A stretch of 64,000 nucleotides of DNA from Pogostemon cablin (GCA_023678885.1 CM042957.1:2495648-2559647); one strand, 5' to 3'. Counted from the stretch's first letter, positions 1 through 11,153 are shown. Program-made: numbers and translations. Notes: generated by a model not told the origin, from the sequence alone.

Positions 1-489
1 TTTGTATTTAAATATTTTATTAATTTTAAATAAAAATATTTTATGTTAAGTTGATTATAATTAGGACTAAGTAGTATTACTACATATTTGCTTGGAGATT
101 GAATAATTAAACAGTACTCTGTTTGAATTCTTTTTGTTATTGTCATTTTGATATAATAGCTTCAGCGTTATACGGTTAAATAAGTGACAGGGAAAAACGA
201 TGAGCAATGTTGAAATTCATTCTCCTTCGACATGTCAATTACATAATGCAAAAAATGATATACTAAAATGGTAGGGTGTGACTGCCCCGTAAATGTAGGA
301 TATACTGGAGTAGTAATTAGTAGTAAATATATTAGTAGTAAATCAAAAATGAAAAATAAATTGATAATTCAGTTATAACATTTCAGAGTATTATAATTAT
401 ATATAACACCCTGAATCCACCACCATCTTCACAACAATTCATTCAACTATAAACCCTAGTTTCAGAATTTGATTAGCCATTATAAGAAG
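1..489. other. AT-rich intergenic DNA
   Basis: I see no coding sequence or recognisable element here. The short CAC-repeat run near 495-517 belongs to the start of the lipase remnant that follows and is a microsatellite-like stretch. Confidence 0.6.
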
Positions 490-1032
490 CATTCCCACCA
501 CCACCACCACCACCACCGAGGCGTCATGGGAGGAGTTGGTGGGAAGCAACAATTGGGAAGGGCTTCTCTCTCCCTCCGTAAATTCATTCTCCTCAGTCAG
601 GCCCATGGTGATGAGTGGTTGGATGATTTTGACTCGACTCCTGTGCCTGCTGGTGGAGCAGGCCCATGGTGATGAGTGGGTGGATGAGGATATACGTCCG
701 AGTTGACGTTCAACGCGTAAGAACGCAGCTCCATCAGAAGATCGAAGAGTTGGTAGCAAAGTAATCGTGACAGGGCACAGCTTGGGGGACGTGTTTGGCT
801 ACACTTTGATATAGTGGAGAACGGGGTTAGAGATAGGAGATAGTGGTGGACTCTCCGATGGTCCGTTTGATGAAGTATTTGCGGGCAGGGGTTGCTGGCT
901 GGAAACAAAGGAGCTTGGCGCTGCTCAACAAATCAAGTATAACATTCCGGATTCCATTCCTGGTGGGTTCACAACAACAAAGGCTTAATCCCTGATGATA
1001 AAACCAAATACTCATCACCACAACTCACTATA
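490..1032 (+). pseudogene. PLA1-II lipase remnant, copy 1
   Basis: This is a badly decayed copy of the lipase that is intact at 9909-11153. Recognisable pieces occur in order but in different frames: VTGHSLG (the nucleophile elbow, about 767-790), a piece like DLVENGV (about 810-830), VAGWKQRSLALLNKSS (about 888-937), then IPDS and WVHNNKGLIPDDK near the C-terminus (about 940-1000). Several indels and a large internal loss separate them, so no lipase can be made. It lies on the plus strand, directly upstream of a fragment of the MIP3 5' leader, the same order as in the other two module copies. The assignment rests on side-by-side comparison with the intact copy in this window. Confidence 0.8.
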
Positions 1033-1124
1033 ATATAATTTAATGTGTCTTGTTCATTTTGAAACACTACATTTACCACTTTATAAACGCGGTGATCGAT
1101 CTATTTAATCTTTATTCTTGATTT

Positions 1125-1340
1125 TATTTTTGGGCTTGCGCTTCTTACTTTAATCTGTTGATGATTCTTTTTTTTATAGTCTCAGGTTTCTGGATTCTCG
1201 AATTTTAAAACCATGAATTTCTGATTTATTATTTCTCTTCTTCTTATTTCTCCTTTAGGCTTTACTCTAACTAGTAAACTCTTCTATTAAACTTGCATCT
1301 ACACAAATTATGTAATTATTGTTTTCTGCGATTCTCTATT
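1125..1340 (+). repeat. Decayed copy of the MIP3 5' leader
   Basis: The stretch around TCTCAGGTTTCTGGATTC, with its preceding TCTTACTTTAATCTG and GATGATTC, matches the MIP3 leader at about 42228-42310. The part after 1262 (AGTAAACTCTTC, ATTGTTTTCTGC) resembles MIP3 intron sequence near 43085-43130 and 43340. No MIP3 coding exon is left. The copy appears to be cut by the CACTA-like sequence that follows. It has the same orientation as, and follows, the lipase remnant at 490-1032. Confidence 0.7.
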
Positions 1341-1602
1341 TTAGCAACGGAATTCAATCCGTTGCTAATTACCAACGAATTAGCAAGGAAATTATTATAT
1401 AAGTTACCAACGGAATTATTAGCAACGAATTACCAACAGAATTATATTACTAACGAAATTGATTTTTCGTTGCTAAAATTTTATCAACCACCACTTTACC
1501 AACGGATTCCGTTGTTAATTCGTTGGTAAGCCAATTTAACAATGGAATTAAGACTTTTACCAACGGAATATTCCGTTGCTAAAAAATAGTTTTTTTGTAG
1601 TG
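1336..1602. mobile_element. CACTA-like terminal or fold-back sequence
   Basis: The right end reads, on the minus strand, CACTACAAAAAAACTA followed by TTTTTTAGCAACGGAAT, the usual CACTA start. The left end begins CTATTTTAGCAACGGAAT, which mirrors it without the CACTA cap. Between them are many inverted copies of a short AGCAACGGAAT / CCGTTGGTAA motif, typical of CACTA subterminal repeats. No transposase is present and I could not find a matching 3-bp target duplication, so this is a non-autonomous or truncated piece. Confidence 0.6.
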
Positions 1603-2645
1603 TTAATTTATAAGTATATTTTTGTCTTTTTCAATGTTCCGAATAAAACTGGTTCCATTAACCTAAATGGATTAATTAGTGTATTAAGGGCTAATTAACT
1701 CAAGCAAATATTTCCTTGGGTATATTTGTTTTTAGTTCATGTGAGTTTTGAAAACAGTTTTAACAGTTTTTTTTTGTTTGTTTTCGGTTTATTTAAGAGT
1801 ATTTTTAATTTTATGATAAATCAATACGTAAAAAATTATATGTGTAGTAGTAATTAGTAAAATGTGTAAAATAATATTAATTGATATGAAAAATGAAATA
1901 AGAAATAACAGAGCAAGCGTATGAAAATTAAGGATAAAAAATGAATAGAAGGTGTGTGAGTTAGGAATAAAAGAGTTTGCAGGTGTATTAAGTGTGATTT
2001 TGAAAAGTTGTGTATAAATTTTGAAAACCAAATTTTGATTTAAAATCGAAAACAAACAATGTCTGAGTTTAATGTTTGTTCATAAATTTTAAAATATTTG
2101 TGGTTATAATTAAGGTAGTTTTTGTACGTGGATTAAGAATTATGATTATTTAATGTGTAGTGAGTTGTTATATTAGTGGAATGTTGGCCCATATTTTAAT
2201 TATATTGGTAGATGCATGTAGATTTCATTGTATAAAAAATGAAAGGAGACCTTTTAAGTTGAGACTCCAAAAAAAAAATTTTTTTTTTATTATTTAAGGG
2301 GGAGTGGAGGACGGAGGTAAATAAGAAGAATTTAAATATACGTATTCACAATGAATTAGTTCGTGAAGAAGCATGCGAAAGATTTATGTTTTTGTTGTTT
2401 CTATCATATGACATTATAATTTCTTTGCCTTTCTTTAATTTTACTAAATTGAGTTAGAGTATCTCCTATGCTCTACACACATTAATAAAATTTTTGATAA
2501 AAAAAAATGTATACCTATTCACAGAATTCAAGCATGGCGGTAATATAATATGGTGGGAGGAGTTAAATAAGAAACGACTTATGTGACAGGTGTTTAAATT
2601 TGCAGAAGAAAACATAACAGAATGACATAATTAAACAGGTAGTGT
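1603..2645. other. AT-rich intergenic DNA
   Basis: I see no gene, repeat unit or element boundary here. The short open frames are chance. Confidence 0.5.
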
Positions 2646-3856
2646 TCAGAATTCAGGTGTGGGTTGATAGTCGCCGGCCGGCGTCTCCAAAGCCCATTCT
2701 CCGTCGTCACCGAGAATCATCCCTTTGTTCTTCTCAATCCACCATGAACCTGGAATCAGATATCTTTCAGAAACTCACACGATTTGTTCACCAATGCAAC
2801 CCGCTCCTCTTAACCTTCAATTCAAACTCCCCATCACTCCCGTTCCACCCTGCTACTACGTGCAACATCGCCTGTAAATTATGCCAGTCCCCAGGATTTG
2901 GGGAAACCTTCAAGCTCGGCGACTTCCTGCTATCAATTTCCAGCTCGATTCCCACGTTTTGGTACCCCAAAGCTGCACCCGGATACAGAGGAATCACATC
3001 GATTTTGTTCCTGATGTGAAGAATTTTCAGATTGGGAACTGCTGCACTCTCTCTACGAAAGCCCTGTTTCCCACCTGAGGGCAGCCGAAGACCACCGCCG
3101 TGACAGGGATGTCGACGACGCCGTTTTCGACGAGATCAAATGCTGATAGGATTGATAAACTGGCGCCCAGGCTGTGACCGGTGACGGTGATGCTCAGCTT
3201 CTCGTTTTTGTATAAATTTCTGAGTGACTGGATCTGTTTCTGGAGCTGTGCCCTAGCGCTTAATTTGGTGAATGGGGAATTCGAATTTGAAGAAACGTAG
3301 ATTGAGAGCCATCCGTGCATTACTTTGGGGATTTTCTCATCTTCTTCTCCACTGCCGTTATCTTTCCCCCAATTTTTAGGGCAGAGCAATTCTTCTGCAG
3401 ATTCGGACCCGAGAACATTAATCCACTCATAAATCCTCTGCGTTCCCCGCCACACGACGTAGATTTCACGGCGACCGGACGCGCGGGCTACTTCGTCGGT
3501 GGTGGTGGCAATGTAGCCGATCCAGTTGGACTCTTTGTCCCAAGCTTCGTGCGACGTCGGGTGTTCCAGGAAGGGCTCGCGGACGATGGAGGTGTCGTAC
3601 AAGAAACTGGAGACCTGGTAATTGGCGGCGGATGGGAACATGACTTTGTGGAGGAATGATGTCTTGCGGTACCTGCTGCTGCCGGCGTACTTGGAGTTTT
3701 TGTCTTTGTTGAAGGCGTCGTAGGTGGCTTGGCAGAGGTCTCCGCAGTGGAGAATGAGGTGGCGAAGGCGAAGGTTTAGTGGGTGGAGTAGGCCGTCCAG
3801 TTGTTGCTGCCCAACAATTCCGGCCATGTGGGTTCTTCTATGGTGGTAGTTTGCAT
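2646..3856 (-). pseudogene. PLA1-II lipase pseudogene, copy 2
   Basis: This copy aligns along its whole length with the intact lipase at 9909-11153 and keeps GHSLGAS, the N-terminal PTWPELLGSNNW segment and the WHNLQAMLHVVAGW segment. It is broken by small indels. One base is missing just after the codons for NNW (near 3800). One G is missing near 3032 after QQFP, which stops the frame. Further shifts occur near the segment equivalent to RSLALVDKSS (about 2790) and before YLIPGSW (about 2760). The start matching the intact gene is the ATG at 3854-3856. The long open frame that starts upstream at 3959 is an artefact of the first shift. It is still very similar to copy 9909-11153, so loss of function looks recent. 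Confidence 0.9.
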
Positions 3857-3914
3857 GATATTGTTTCAGATAATAATGAGGTGTGGTTCTATAAATTTGA
3901 GAAATGGTTGGGAA

Positions 3915-3923
3915 CATATATAG
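3915..3923 (-). promoter_or_regulatory. TATA box of the lipase pseudogene
   Basis: CTATATATG on the minus strand lies about 60 bp upstream of the original ATG. The equivalent site of the intact copy is the weaker CTATATC near 11240. Confidence 0.5.
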
Positions 3924-3956
3924 AGTGGAAATAACAGTGGGATATTTTGAAATCCC

Positions 3957-4906
3957 CAATTCCCACCCCTATTACAGGATGCGAACTTGCGATCGAAACA
4001 TGTGAGTAGTAATTGAATCGAGTAGAGAAAATACCATTAGATTTGAGTATCATTTTTCAAAAACAATTGAAATTGAATTCGAATTCGAACTCATTAAAAA
4101 ATAATTGATCTGCAACTCGAACATGTTTGTCAAGGATTGTGAATGTATTCATAAATATATAAAGTAATAAAGTAACTTGTTTTGTTATGAATATTTAAAT
4201 ATTTTTGTTATAGCTATTTTCATGCAATGTTAAATATTTTATATAAACAAACAACAAAAGATAATAATAATAATAAAGAAACGACTATTCATATCCCATA
4301 AATATTTAAGCGGAAATAACACGTATCAGACACTTTCACTAAAAACAAAATTTTTAGCTACTTATCTTATAAACAATTTATTCTAGCCACTTTTATTGGA
4401 AGTTACCAAAATATCATTTGAAAAAGATCCACTAATCATATGTTGAGGAATCTGATATTTCTCTTTTTGATAAAAAAAAATACATATGGCTGTAATTTAA
4501 GAGAAAAAAATATTTTATTTTGTAATTTTCTATTTTTTTATTCATTTGATTTTGCAAGACAATTTATCTTATTTTACTTAATACTATATTAAATTAATCT
4601 TTTTTTGAAATTAGCTCTATGATTGATGTCCGTAATTTAATTTTTATGTAATTTAATTTTAATATTAAAATAGATTCAATTAGAGCTACTCACATGATCC
4701 TGGAGTGTGGTTCTTTAGGGTCAATTGGGGATCCCTTTTCTTGCGACATCTTTTCTGACAACCACAAAATTCACACACCATATACTTCTTCTTCTGCACA
4801 CATTCACATTCATTTATGCTCAAAATACGTTCATTATTAGGAATGAGAGATAATAAGGTTTAACATTTATAGCTCCAAAACGACTTTGTTTGGAAAGGTG
4901 GAGGGA
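3957..4906. other. AT-rich intergenic DNA
   Basis: I see no gene or element here. Short TAATAA runs occur near 4261-4275. Confidence 0.5.
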
Positions 4907-4911
4907 GATGT

Positions 4912-5237
4912 TATTGGGTTTGTCAAGAATAGAAGAATGATTTCTTTTTTTTTTTGTCCAACATCGGATGAAGAGTAAAAGGGGGAGGGATCCTTGGCAC
5001 TATATAAGGAGACCCTTGGACTTGATCTCAAGTGCATCAATCAAGTACACTTTAATCTTTATATTTGATTCTATTTTAAATTCCTTTATTGTATTCTCCG
5101 TTGTGAGAATGGGGAGAAATGTGAGAATTGGTCAAAGATTTGTAAGAGTGTAGGGATTGGGGTCGGGAGAGAGAAATTCTATGTGATTGTAAAAAATTTT
5201 CACATAAGGAATGAATGAGGATCTGCTTATCCCAACA
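4912..5237 (+). repeat. Left LTR of the non-autonomous copia element
   Basis: It contains a TATA box (TATATAAG, 5001-5008). Compared with the right LTR it carries an internal deletion of about 90 bp after TTTTCACATA. Confidence 0.85.
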
Positions 5238-5239
5238 AG

Positions 5240-5251
5240 TGGTATCAGAGC
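5240..5251 (+). other. Primer-binding site, initiator tRNA-Met type
   Basis: TGGTATCAGAGC lies two bases after the left LTR. It is the standard copia primer-binding site. Confidence 0.9.
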
Positions 5252-5373
5252 CCGGTTCGGGCGCTTATAAAGTTCTTAGTATGTTATGTGGTTGCAGCAT
5301 AGTCGGTTGCAGCATAGTCGGACCTTCCACATCAAAAAAAACTTTATGAGAGAAAGAGGGTTATTCATTAGGT

Positions 5374-6170
5374 TAGGGGTGGGCATATTTTTTCGAGTTT
5401 CGGGTACCCGAACCGATAATTTTGGGTTTCGGGTAAATCCAAACCCGATTATTAATTATCGAATCCGGTATCGGGTTTTGAAAATTACTCGAATTACCCG
5501 ATTTGATTATCCGTTTTTTTTTCAAAATTTCTATTATACATATAACATATACTATATGCTAATATGAAGTAGGTTTTCATTACTCGTTCTTCATTTCCCA
5601 ATCATCGATTTACACCACACATTCATTGAAGAGAAGTAGAAAATCCCTCAAATCTTTATTTCCCACAAGTAGTGAAGAATCCCAATCTCCATTTATTCAT
5701 ATATTATATGAAATAATAAAGAAATTAATATATTTTTTAAAATATTTTTATACAATAATTTACTAAATTTATGATACAATACGTCTTTAAAATATATTTA
5801 AATTTCATTAAAACATATTTTAATAAATAGTTTGACACAATATTATTATTCTTATATTAAGTATAATATTAACATTAATTAAAAATTTTAATAAATTTAT
5901 TTTAAGGATGATAAATATTAAATTTGTTGAGAGTAACAATATATAATAAGTATGACAAAATGAAACACTAATTTTATCAAATAAAAGTATAGGAAGAAAT
6001 TAAAATTAAAAAAAAAAGATAAAAAAATCGGGTTACCCGATCGGGTACTCGAAATATCGGGTACCTAGAATATCGATTCGGGTTCGGGTAATGCATTTTA
6101 AAACTCGAAATTTCGGGTACCCGGACCCAAAATCCGAATTACTCGAAATTCTGTCCGATACCCACCCCTA
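5374..6170. mobile_element. hAT-type MITE nested in the copia element
   Basis: The terminal inverted repeats are TAGGGGTGGGCA at the left and TACCCACCCCTA at the right. The flanking 8-bp duplication is CATTAGGT (5366-5373) and CATTAGGC (6171-6178), with one mismatch. The end regions are rich in CGGGTACCCGA-like palindromic motifs, and the middle is AT-rich with no transposase. The 8-bp duplication and this end sequence are typical of plant hAT elements. Confidence 0.9.
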
Positions 6171-7224
6171 CATTAGGCTAAGGATGACATGAAAGAAGTG
6201 AGAAATACTAGTGGCACAATGGGGAGTAAGAATATCAGTCGGATGCAGTGGCATCTCTTTCCTTGCGGTGAAAAGCGCCGAGCTGTGGCGACAGTGGGTG
6301 GCAAGGGGTAGAATTTGTATGTCAGTAGTTTTTTGCGGAGTTCTTAGACCCCCAACAATGTGAATTGCTGGGATCCCGGTGGTGGAGTTGGCTTAACATC
6401 GGCATGGGGTTTTCCATGGATGTTGGCTCAAGGAGGTTTAAAAGGAACGGGTTTTTCAATAATGATTGTGGCGTGAAAAGCGGTGATTCAACGGGGAAGA
6501 CGACGATGTGGTACTTGGGATGGTGGAGTTAGATCAATAAAGAGTAGCGGACTGACAAGTGGGAAAGCATCGTGAATTGCAGAGGGTTGGAATCTGCTTC
6601 GAACGACGACACTTTCAGTAAAAAAAGGGGTTCGGACAAACCTGATGTAGCTTGACGGTAAAAGACAGGGACGTCATGTCGGTACAATGACGATTTTTGC
6701 TCAAGGTGGAGCAATGGTGCGGTAATTGCAGTTGAGCAATGGCACGGTAATTGCTTACGATTGAGCAATGGTGACGTTGCTGGTTAAGGAGGAGCTGGTG
6801 CGGCAACAACTCTGAATGTTGAGTTAATATTATTTGAGGATCATTATGACATGCTCGGTTGTCATGGAAAATGATGTATTAATATTAGCTAGTCCACGAG
6901 TTTGCACATGGACATTGACTTGGCAGGTGATGTAGGGTGTGTGGTGGATGTATATCGATGGCTGATAGACTTCCAAGGGAGCCAAGAGTTGAAAGTAGCA
7001 CCATAAATATCAGCAGGTGTTCTCGATGTGTACTGCAGAAAATTCTTAGAATGGTTGATTCTAAGTGGTCAACTCATATTGTGGAGTAGGATTCTCGGGG
7101 TTGAGAATGGATTGTCGGTTAAGACAATGATTCTTAGAATGATTGATTCTAAGGGATTCTCGGAGTTGAGAATGAATTGTTGGTAAAGACAATGAGGCTT
7201 CTTTTATTTTGACAATGTGGAGAT

Positions 7225-7641
7225 TATTGGGTTTGTCAAGAATAGAAGAAGGATTTCTTTTATTTCTTTGTCCCACATCGGATGAAGAGTAAAAGGGGGA
7301 AGGATCATTGGTGCTATATAAGGAGGCTCTTGGACTTGATCTCAAGTGCACCAATCAAGTATACTTTAATCTTTGTATTTGATTCTATTTTAAATTCCTT
7401 TATTGTATTCTCTGAGAATGGAGAAAATGTGAGAATTAGTCAAAGATTTGTAAGAGTGTAGGGATTGGGATCGGGAGAGATAAATTCTATATGATTGTAA
7501 GATTTTTTCACATAGTGGTATTTTCTCGGTCCGTAGTTTTTCTCCGATTTTGGAGTTTTCCACGTAAATTCTTGTGTTATACTTTTTATGTTCTTCTTTA
7601 TTTGTCCATTAGAAATGAATGAGGATCTGCTTATCTCAACA
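7225..7641 (+). repeat. Right LTR of the non-autonomous copia element
   Basis: This is the fuller of the two LTRs, with TATATAAG at about 7315-7322 and an end at CTCAACA. The target duplication GATGT follows directly. Confidence 0.85.
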
Positions 7642-7646
7642 GATGT

Positions 7647-8296
7647 GAATGATAGAATGACACATTAGTGATCGAGTAGGTTTCTTACTGCTTGTTGATT
7701 CGAGTTGCAACTCAGAACTAAAGTAAGATAATTTTTTGCAAATTTTAATAAGTTTTAACTAATTCGCAATCGAAGTAAAAGTTGAATGAATAACATGTAC
7801 ACTCTAGGCACTATCTTAACTTTTTTTTTTCTCATACTTTTCTTTAGGGTATCGATTTTGTCTCTCACTTATTTGCCATTTTTCGACGATGCCCGCATTT
7901 TTCGGCGAAAATAAGATGTGTTTGGGCCTATTTCTACACGGGTGGGACTAAATTGACAAATTTATCTTTATTGGGATTAAAATAGAACATGAGAAAAGTT
8001 ATGGGACTGAATAGGTTTTTATCTCGCTGACTCAACTGCCATCAGGGCGCCACGTCATCATACCGGCCGGAAATCGACGATTCCGGCTGTGACGTGGCTG
8101 TTTTCAGGTGATGTCAGTTTTTTTTCGGCGAAAATATGACGTTTTTGGCCATATTTCTTCGCCGGTGGGACTAATTTGACAAACTTATCTTTTTTGGGAC
8201 TAAAAAAGACCATGAAAAAAGTTATGGGACTAAAAATGTTTTTATCCCCCCACAAAAAAATTATGCAGCAACTGACGCGTTTTCACAATTAAAATA
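7647..8296. repeat. Intergenic DNA with a two-copy direct repeat
   Basis: Two similar stretches of about 120 bp (about 7893-8020 and 8127-8245) share TTTTTCGGCGAAAATA, GGTGGGACTAA, TTGACAAA, and GTTATGGGACT. They are separated by a GC-rich spacer containing CGCCACGTCATCATACCGG. They look like part of a dispersed repeat family. There is no coding potential. Confidence 0.5.
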
Positions 8297-8865
8297 AAAT
8301 TTCATACTACCATAGCGAACCAGCAGCAATGAACAAGCCATAGCTTATAACTTGTGTAATAGAGTCGAGGCAACATCTGATCACGTCAACCGTGGCCATT
8401 GATCACACAATTTTTTCCCAACTACAGCAAAAAAATTAAGTCCTTAAATCACCGACCAATTAGATCGGCAAAACGAGTAATCAACTTATCCTGCATAATT
8501 TAAAAAATTGAAAGGTTAAAGTAAAAATAATAAGAAGAAAGCAGAATGAAATAATAAGAATACAGAAATTCAGGGTTTCAAAATTACCACGATTCAAGAA
8601 TCCAGAAACCTGAGACACGAGACTGCAGAATTTTCCAATGGTTAAAAGCCCAAATATAAAATTGAGGGTTTTACCAAGATTCAAGAAAAGAAACTGAGAC
8701 GTGAGATTGCAGAGCCATCCAATGGTTACAGTAATAACTGCGCCAATAAAGCCCAAAATTTAGGGTTTCAAAATTACCAAGATTCAAGATTCCAAGAACC
8801 TGAGACATGAGATTGCAGAACCATTCAAAGATCAAGTAGAGCACCGCCTCAATAAAGTCATAAAA
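8297..8865 (-). pseudogene. Inverted, truncated copy of the MIP3 leader and exon 1
   Basis: On the minus strand this matches MIP3 from the leader repeats (about 42120) to just past exon 1 (about 42610). It keeps the triplicated TCTCAGGTTCTTGGA-type units, the AATTATGCAGGATAAGTTGATTAC segment in broken form, and the start ATGGCCACGGTTGACG (ATG at 8397-8399). The coding part reads MATVDVIRCCLDSI, the same as MIP3. After that the exon 1 donor GTAAGC has changed to GTTATAAGC, and homology ends near 8297. It lies downstream of the intact lipase on the same strand, which repeats the lipase-MIP3 order seen at 40868-42545. Confidence 0.9.
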
Positions 8866-9908
8866 TTCTCTTTCATTCACTACCAATAACAAAAGTGAAA
8901 TTATAATTATACCAGATCTTTATGGATGAAATACACTTTAAACCAGGGTGAGGTTACAGTTAGACTATTCTTTATTCAACAATATAATTTTATTCATTTA
9001 CAACCTGCAACCATCAAACCCAACAATATACTTTATTCATTTCTCTCTCATCCACATATACAATCTACAAAACAATCCAAACTTAATTTTTTTATACTCC
9101 ATCAACAACCTAACTCAATTAAAATAATTTTATATTTTAAAAATATTTAATTTCGTAATTATAATATGATATAATTTGAGATTGAAAGAAAAAAATCAAA
9201 AAATTTTGTTGTGATCCAAAACATGTTGATATTATATTCTATTTATAGAGAAAATAAAAATAAAAATTTTATTTAATTTAATTTTCCAAAAAAAAAAGAT
9301 AATTTAATTATCAATAAAAAATTTAAATTATAACTAAAAAACTACCAATCACAATGTGACATGTGTCACATCGTGAAAGAAAGTGATATATGAAGTAGGT
9401 TGAGACCTCGAGTCGTATGACCAAAATTTTAACAATCGAATTGGCCAAATTATATTCTTTCTCATTTTTTTTTATTTTCACTACTTTTGTCTTGGACAAC
9501 TTATTGAATTGGTTGCCAAATGGGGTTAGTCTTATACCCTAAATTTTAAAGGAATGAAATATATAATTATATTCTAAATTTTAGGATTAAACACATCCCA
9601 AATAATAAGGGTGAAATTACAATTATATTAACGAAATATATCTAAATCAATTTTTTTTAAAAAAATAGAAAATAAAAAATTTAAACAAGCACAGCAACGG
9701 TAACAGTAATTGAGGGCGAGGTTGGGGTGGAAGTGTAAATTGGGTGTGAGGATTGGGGTGGGGCAAGTTGTACCGAATTGGAAAAATACCCTACCGTGAA
9801 GATGTTAAAATGATTAAATAACAGTTTAAACATTCTTGATTACAAATTTATAATTTGATCAATTTTAGAGAAATATTTAACAGGTGTTAATTAGTGGAAG
9901 TAAACATT
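8866..9908. other. AT-rich intergenic DNA
   Basis: I see no gene or clear element boundary between the MIP3 leader copy and the lipase stop codon. Confidence 0.5.
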
Positions 9909-11153
9909 TCAGAATTCAGGCGTCGGCTGATCCTCGTCGGACGGCGGAGCCAGTATCCATTTTCCAGTGTGATCGAGAATCATCCCTTTGTTCTTCTCAA
10001 CCCACCACGAACCTGGAATCAAATACTCATCTTTCAGAATCGCACTCGATTTGTCCACCAATGCAAGGCTCCGTTCCACCTTCAATTCAAACTCTCCATC
10101 CCTCCCGTTCCACCCTGCAACTACGTGCAGCATCGCCTGCAAATTATGCCAATCACTCGGATTTTTGGAATCCTTCAAGTTGGGAGATTTCCTGTTATCA
10201 ATCTCCAGCTCAACTCCGATGTTTCTGTACCCCAAAATTGCGCTGGGATAGAGCGGAATGAGATCTATTTTGTTCCTCACATGGAGAATTTTCAGATTGG
10301 GGAACTGCTGCACCCTCTCTCTGAAAGCACTGTTTCCGACCTGAGGGCTGCCGAAGACTATCGCCGTGACGGCGATATCATCGACACCGTTCTCGACGAG
10401 ATCGAAGGCTGATAGAATTGCTAAACACGCGCCGAGGCTGTGGCCGGTGAGGGTGATGCTCAGGTTCTCGTTTTTGTATAAATTTCTCAGCGATTGGATC
10501 TTCTTCTGGAGCTGTGTTCTGGCGCTTAATTTGGTGAAAGATGAATTCGGATCCGAAGAGACGTAGACTTTGAGCCAACCTTTCATCACTTTGGGGATTG
10601 AATCGTCGTCGTCTTCATCGCTACTGCTGCTGCTATTCGCCCCCTTTTTCGCCCAATTTTTAGGGCGGAGTAAATCTTTGGCGGATTCGGGCCGGGCCCC
10701 CAAGACATTAATCCACTCGTAATTCCTCGTGGTCCCCCGCCACACGACGTAGATTTCGCGGCGGCCGGAGGCGCGGCTGACTTCGTCGGAGGTGGTGGCG
10801 ATGTACCCGATCCAATTAGACTCTCTGTCCCAGGATTCGCGCGACATCGAGTGCAGGAACAGGGCTTCTGCGATGCCGACCTGGGCGGTGGCGTAGAGGA
10901 AACAGTAGACCTGATAATCGGCGGCGGATTCGAACATGACTTTGTGGAAGAAGGATGTCTTGCCGTACCTGCTGCTGCCGGCGTACTTGGAGTTCTGATC
11001 GTTGTTAAAGGCGTCGTAGGTGGCTTGGCAGAGGTCGCCGCAGAGGAGGATGAGGCGGCGAAGGTGGAGGTTTAATGGGTCGAGCATGCCGTGCCAGTTG
11101 TTGCTGCCCAACAATTCCGGCCATGTGGGGTCCTCAATTGTGGCTGTTTCCAT
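9909..11153 (-). CDS. Phospholipase A1-II type lipase (class 3 fold)
   Basis: This single-exon gene encodes 414 aa, the usual length of the plant cytosolic PLA1-II group, which releases the sn-1 fatty acid from glycerolipids. The nucleophile elbow is GHSLG at residues 237-241 (Ser239). The likely acid is Asp297 in NKIDLIP, and the histidine is His336 in DWHNLQAM or the nearby His343. A family-typical start (PTWPELLGSNNW, residues 9-20) supports the chosen ATG. There is no signal or plastid-transit peptide, so a cytosolic place is likely. Residues 174-184 form a Ser/Asp/Glu-rich loop (SSSSSDEDDDD) that is shorter in the pseudogene copy. Possible TATA sequences lie at 11191-11200 and near 11240. 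It is the only intact member of four lipase copies in the window. The exact substrate cannot be read from sequence. Confidence 0.93.
   Translation of the reverse strand: METATIEDPTWPELLGSNNWHGMLDPLNLHLRRLILLCGDLCQATYDAFNNDQNSKYAGSSRYGKTSFFHKVMFESAADYQVYCFLYATAQVGIAEALFLHSMSRESWDRESNWIGYIATTSDEVSRASGRREIYVVWRGTTRNYEWINVLGARPESAKDLLRPKNWAKKGANSSSSSDEDDDDSIPKVMKGWLKVYVSSDPNSSFTKLSARTQLQKKIQSLRNLYKNENLSITLTGHSLGACLAILSAFDLVENGVDDIAVTAIVFGSPQVGNSAFRERVQQFPNLKILHVRNKIDLIPLYPSAILGYRNIGVELEIDNRKSPNLKDSKNPSDWHNLQAMLHVVAGWNGRDGEFELKVERSLALVDKSSAILKDEYLIPGSWWVEKNKGMILDHTGKWILAPPSDEDQPTPEF

Larger units (their letters stand above)
4912..7641 (+). mobile_element. Non-autonomous copia-type LTR retrotransposon
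   Basis: The element has two LTRs (4912-5237 and 7225-7641), a primer-binding site matching initiator tRNA-Met just inside the left LTR, and a purine-rich AATGTGGAGAT just before the right LTR. It is flanked by the 5-bp target duplication GATGT (4907-4911 and 7642-7646). Both LTRs begin TATTGGG and end CCCAACA or CTCAACA, so the usual TG start has become TA in both. The interior, once the nested hAT element is removed, is about 1.2 kb and encodes no gag or pol, so it must have moved in trans. The left LTR lacks about 90 bp that the right LTR keeps. The two LTRs differ at many sites, so the insertion is fairly old. Confidence 0.85.

Noticed and set aside
469..672. An ORF with a run of seven histidines (CAC repeat), resembling a His-rich protein
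   Set aside because: It is a short trinucleotide run at the head of a decayed lipase copy; the frame is not kept in other copies.
1065..1602. A complete CACTA element starting at CACTACAT near 1065
   Set aside because: The left sequence lacks the subterminal motif and no 3-bp duplication matches the right end.
3027..3959. A 310-aa lipase ORF as a functional gene
   Set aside because: Its start comes from an out-of-frame upstream ATG and it lacks the C-terminal third because of a base lost near 3032; aligned to the intact copy it is a pseudogene.
6529..7354. Short minus-strand ORFs inside the non-autonomous copia element
   Set aside because: They cross from element interior into the LTR, resemble no gag or pol, and have no supporting context.
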